Under the pieces are notes generated by a model. That model did not search any database. It saw only the letters and a program-made list of their open reading frames with translations, and was not told the DNA's origin. Source: Frateuria_A sp035943815 (GTDB lineage Bacteria > Pseudomonadota > Gammaproteobacteria > Xanthomonadales > Rhodanobacteraceae). Taken from it: a stretch of 64,000 nucleotides of DNA. Positions 63,373 through 64,000 of the stretch are shown here, in pieces. The DNA is taken from positions 1 to 64,000 of the forward strand of contig NZ_DASZBU010000014.1 of NCBI RefSeq assembly GCF_035943815.1, given 5' to 3'. A program made the translations under genes and the position numbers. How positions within the stretch are numbered: the stretch's first letter is position 1; each line of letters opens with the position of its first letter.

Positions 63373-64000
63373 ATGCTCACCGACCCCACCAAGGACGCGA
63401 TCCGCGCCGCCTACGCGCGCCTGAAGGAAGGCTTGCCCGGCTTCCGCCCACGCGCCGCGCAGGGGCGGATGATCGCCGAGGTGGCCAAGGCGCTGGCCAG
63501 CGAGGGCGGCGCCGCGGCGATCGAGGCGCCGACCGGCACCGGCAAGTCGATGGCCTACCTGATCGCGGGCATGGAAGTGGCCCGCGCACAGAAGAAGAAG
63601 CTGCTGATCGCCACCGCCACCGTGGCGCTGCAGGAGCAATTGGTCGAGCGCGACATCCCGCTGTACCTGAAACTTGTCGGGTACCAGGCCAAGGTCGCGC
63701 TGGCCAAGGGCCGCGGCCGCTACCTGTGCCCGCGCAACCTGGCGATGGCCCGCCAGAGCATGGGCGCCGAGGCCAGCCAGCTGGGCCTGGGTTTCGATGC
63801 CGACCTCGCGCTGTGGTCCAAGCCACCGGCCGAGCGCGACAAGCAGGCGCTGTCCAAGCTCGCCGGCGCCTTCGAGCGCGGCGAGTGGAGCGGCGACATG
63901 GATGCCGCGCCCGAGCCGGTCGGCGACGTGCTTCGCCCGATGCTGACCACCAGCGCCGGCGGCTGCACCTCTCGCAAGTGCATCCACTTCATGAACTGCC
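63373..64000 (+). CDS. dinG: ATP-dependent DNA helicase DinG (partial)
   Basis: The first 209 residues of a 5'-3' XPD-like helicase; the rest lies beyond the window. Visible are FRPRAAQGRMIAEVAKAL, Walker A AIEAPTGTGKSMAYLI, the ATATVALQEQL motif Ia, and iron-sulfur cluster cysteines in GRGRYLCPRNL and CTSRKCIHFMNC. DinG unwinds R-loops and D-loops and is SOS-induced in E. coli. The ATG at 63373 is preceded by TAGAATCGGGCG, where TAGAAT (63361-63366) may be a -10 box. No LexA box is obvious. Confidence 0.95.
   Translation, partial: MLTDPTKDAIRAAYARLKEGLPGFRPRAAQGRMIAEVAKALASEGGAAAIEAPTGTGKSMAYLIAGMEVARAQKKKLLIATATVALQEQLVERDIPLYLKLVGYQAKVALAKGRGRYLCPRNLAMARQSMGAEASQLGLGFDADLALWSKPPAERDKQALSKLAGAFERGEWSGDMDAAPEPVGDVLRPMLTTSAGGCTSRKCIHFMNC

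Overview
The window looks like a chromosomal segment of a high-GC gammaproteobacterium of the Xanthomonadales, most likely the Rhodanobacteraceae (Dyella/Rhodanobacter/Luteibacter-like). This is inferred from the very GC-rich codon use, the gene order accB-accC-prmA-DUF3426-fis-purH, a DUF2782 gene next to polA, a DsbD with two N-terminal domains and GTAG-type REP hairpins. No rRNA, tRNA, CRISPR array, phage or plasmid module was seen. Most of the window is ordinary core genome.

Layout. 1-3.4 kb: the right end of an IS481-family element abuts a three-gene LPS/O-antigen block on the minus strand (two glycosyltransferases and an O-antigen ligase-like protein). 3.4-10.8 kb: a zinc-finger protein, a Yip1-domain membrane protein, YceI, a nitroreductase, an ELM1-like protein, a ruined GNAT gene and glnE. 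10.9-15.7 kb: an LTA-synthase/OpgB-type phosphoglycerol transferase, a gltD-like remnant, a small secreted protein and an ABC exporter. 16-18.2 kb: groES-groEL behind a promoter and CIRCE operator. 18.3-23.2 kb: cutA, a DMT exporter, dsbD, a TlpA-type thioredoxin and aroQ. 23.2-29.2 kb: accB, accC, prmA, a DUF3426 gene, fis and purH. 29.3-37.7 kb: a GST, small membrane and periplasmic proteins, polA, a structured non-coding stretch, uvrD and a GNAT. 37.9-42.8 kb: an ECF sigma factor, a membrane Ser/Thr kinase with a repeat-rich C-terminus, and a di-heme cytochrome, all on the minus strand. 42.9-46.2 kb: hemD-hemX-hemY. 46.2-55.4 kb: two thioesterases, a lipoprotein, a Cys-less rhodanese, a 2Fe-2S reductase, an SrkA-like kinase, RlmI-like methyltransferase, topoisomerase IB, rmuC and folE. 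55.4-64 kb: a GGDEF remnant, an EF-hand protein, an MFS transporter, DUF1993, a COG2509-type flavoprotein, a GAF-GAF-GGDEF-EAL regulator and the start of dinG.

Two parts may be more than routine. First, 34279-34523, just after polA, has no gene but carries four perfect stems in series, a rho-independent terminator and seven GGA trinucleotides; it looks like an sRNA or 3'-UTR RNA. Second, the ECF sigma factor at 42262-42831 has DTTE where the usual acidic sigma-2.2 motif sits and lies beside a Hanks-type kinase, which fits a phospho-activated sigma/kinase switch. Smaller points are GC-rich palindromes inserted in frame in uvrD, a tandem nDsbD arrangement, an IS481 insertion exactly at a stop codon, a REP element that supplies a stop codon, and three decayed genes.
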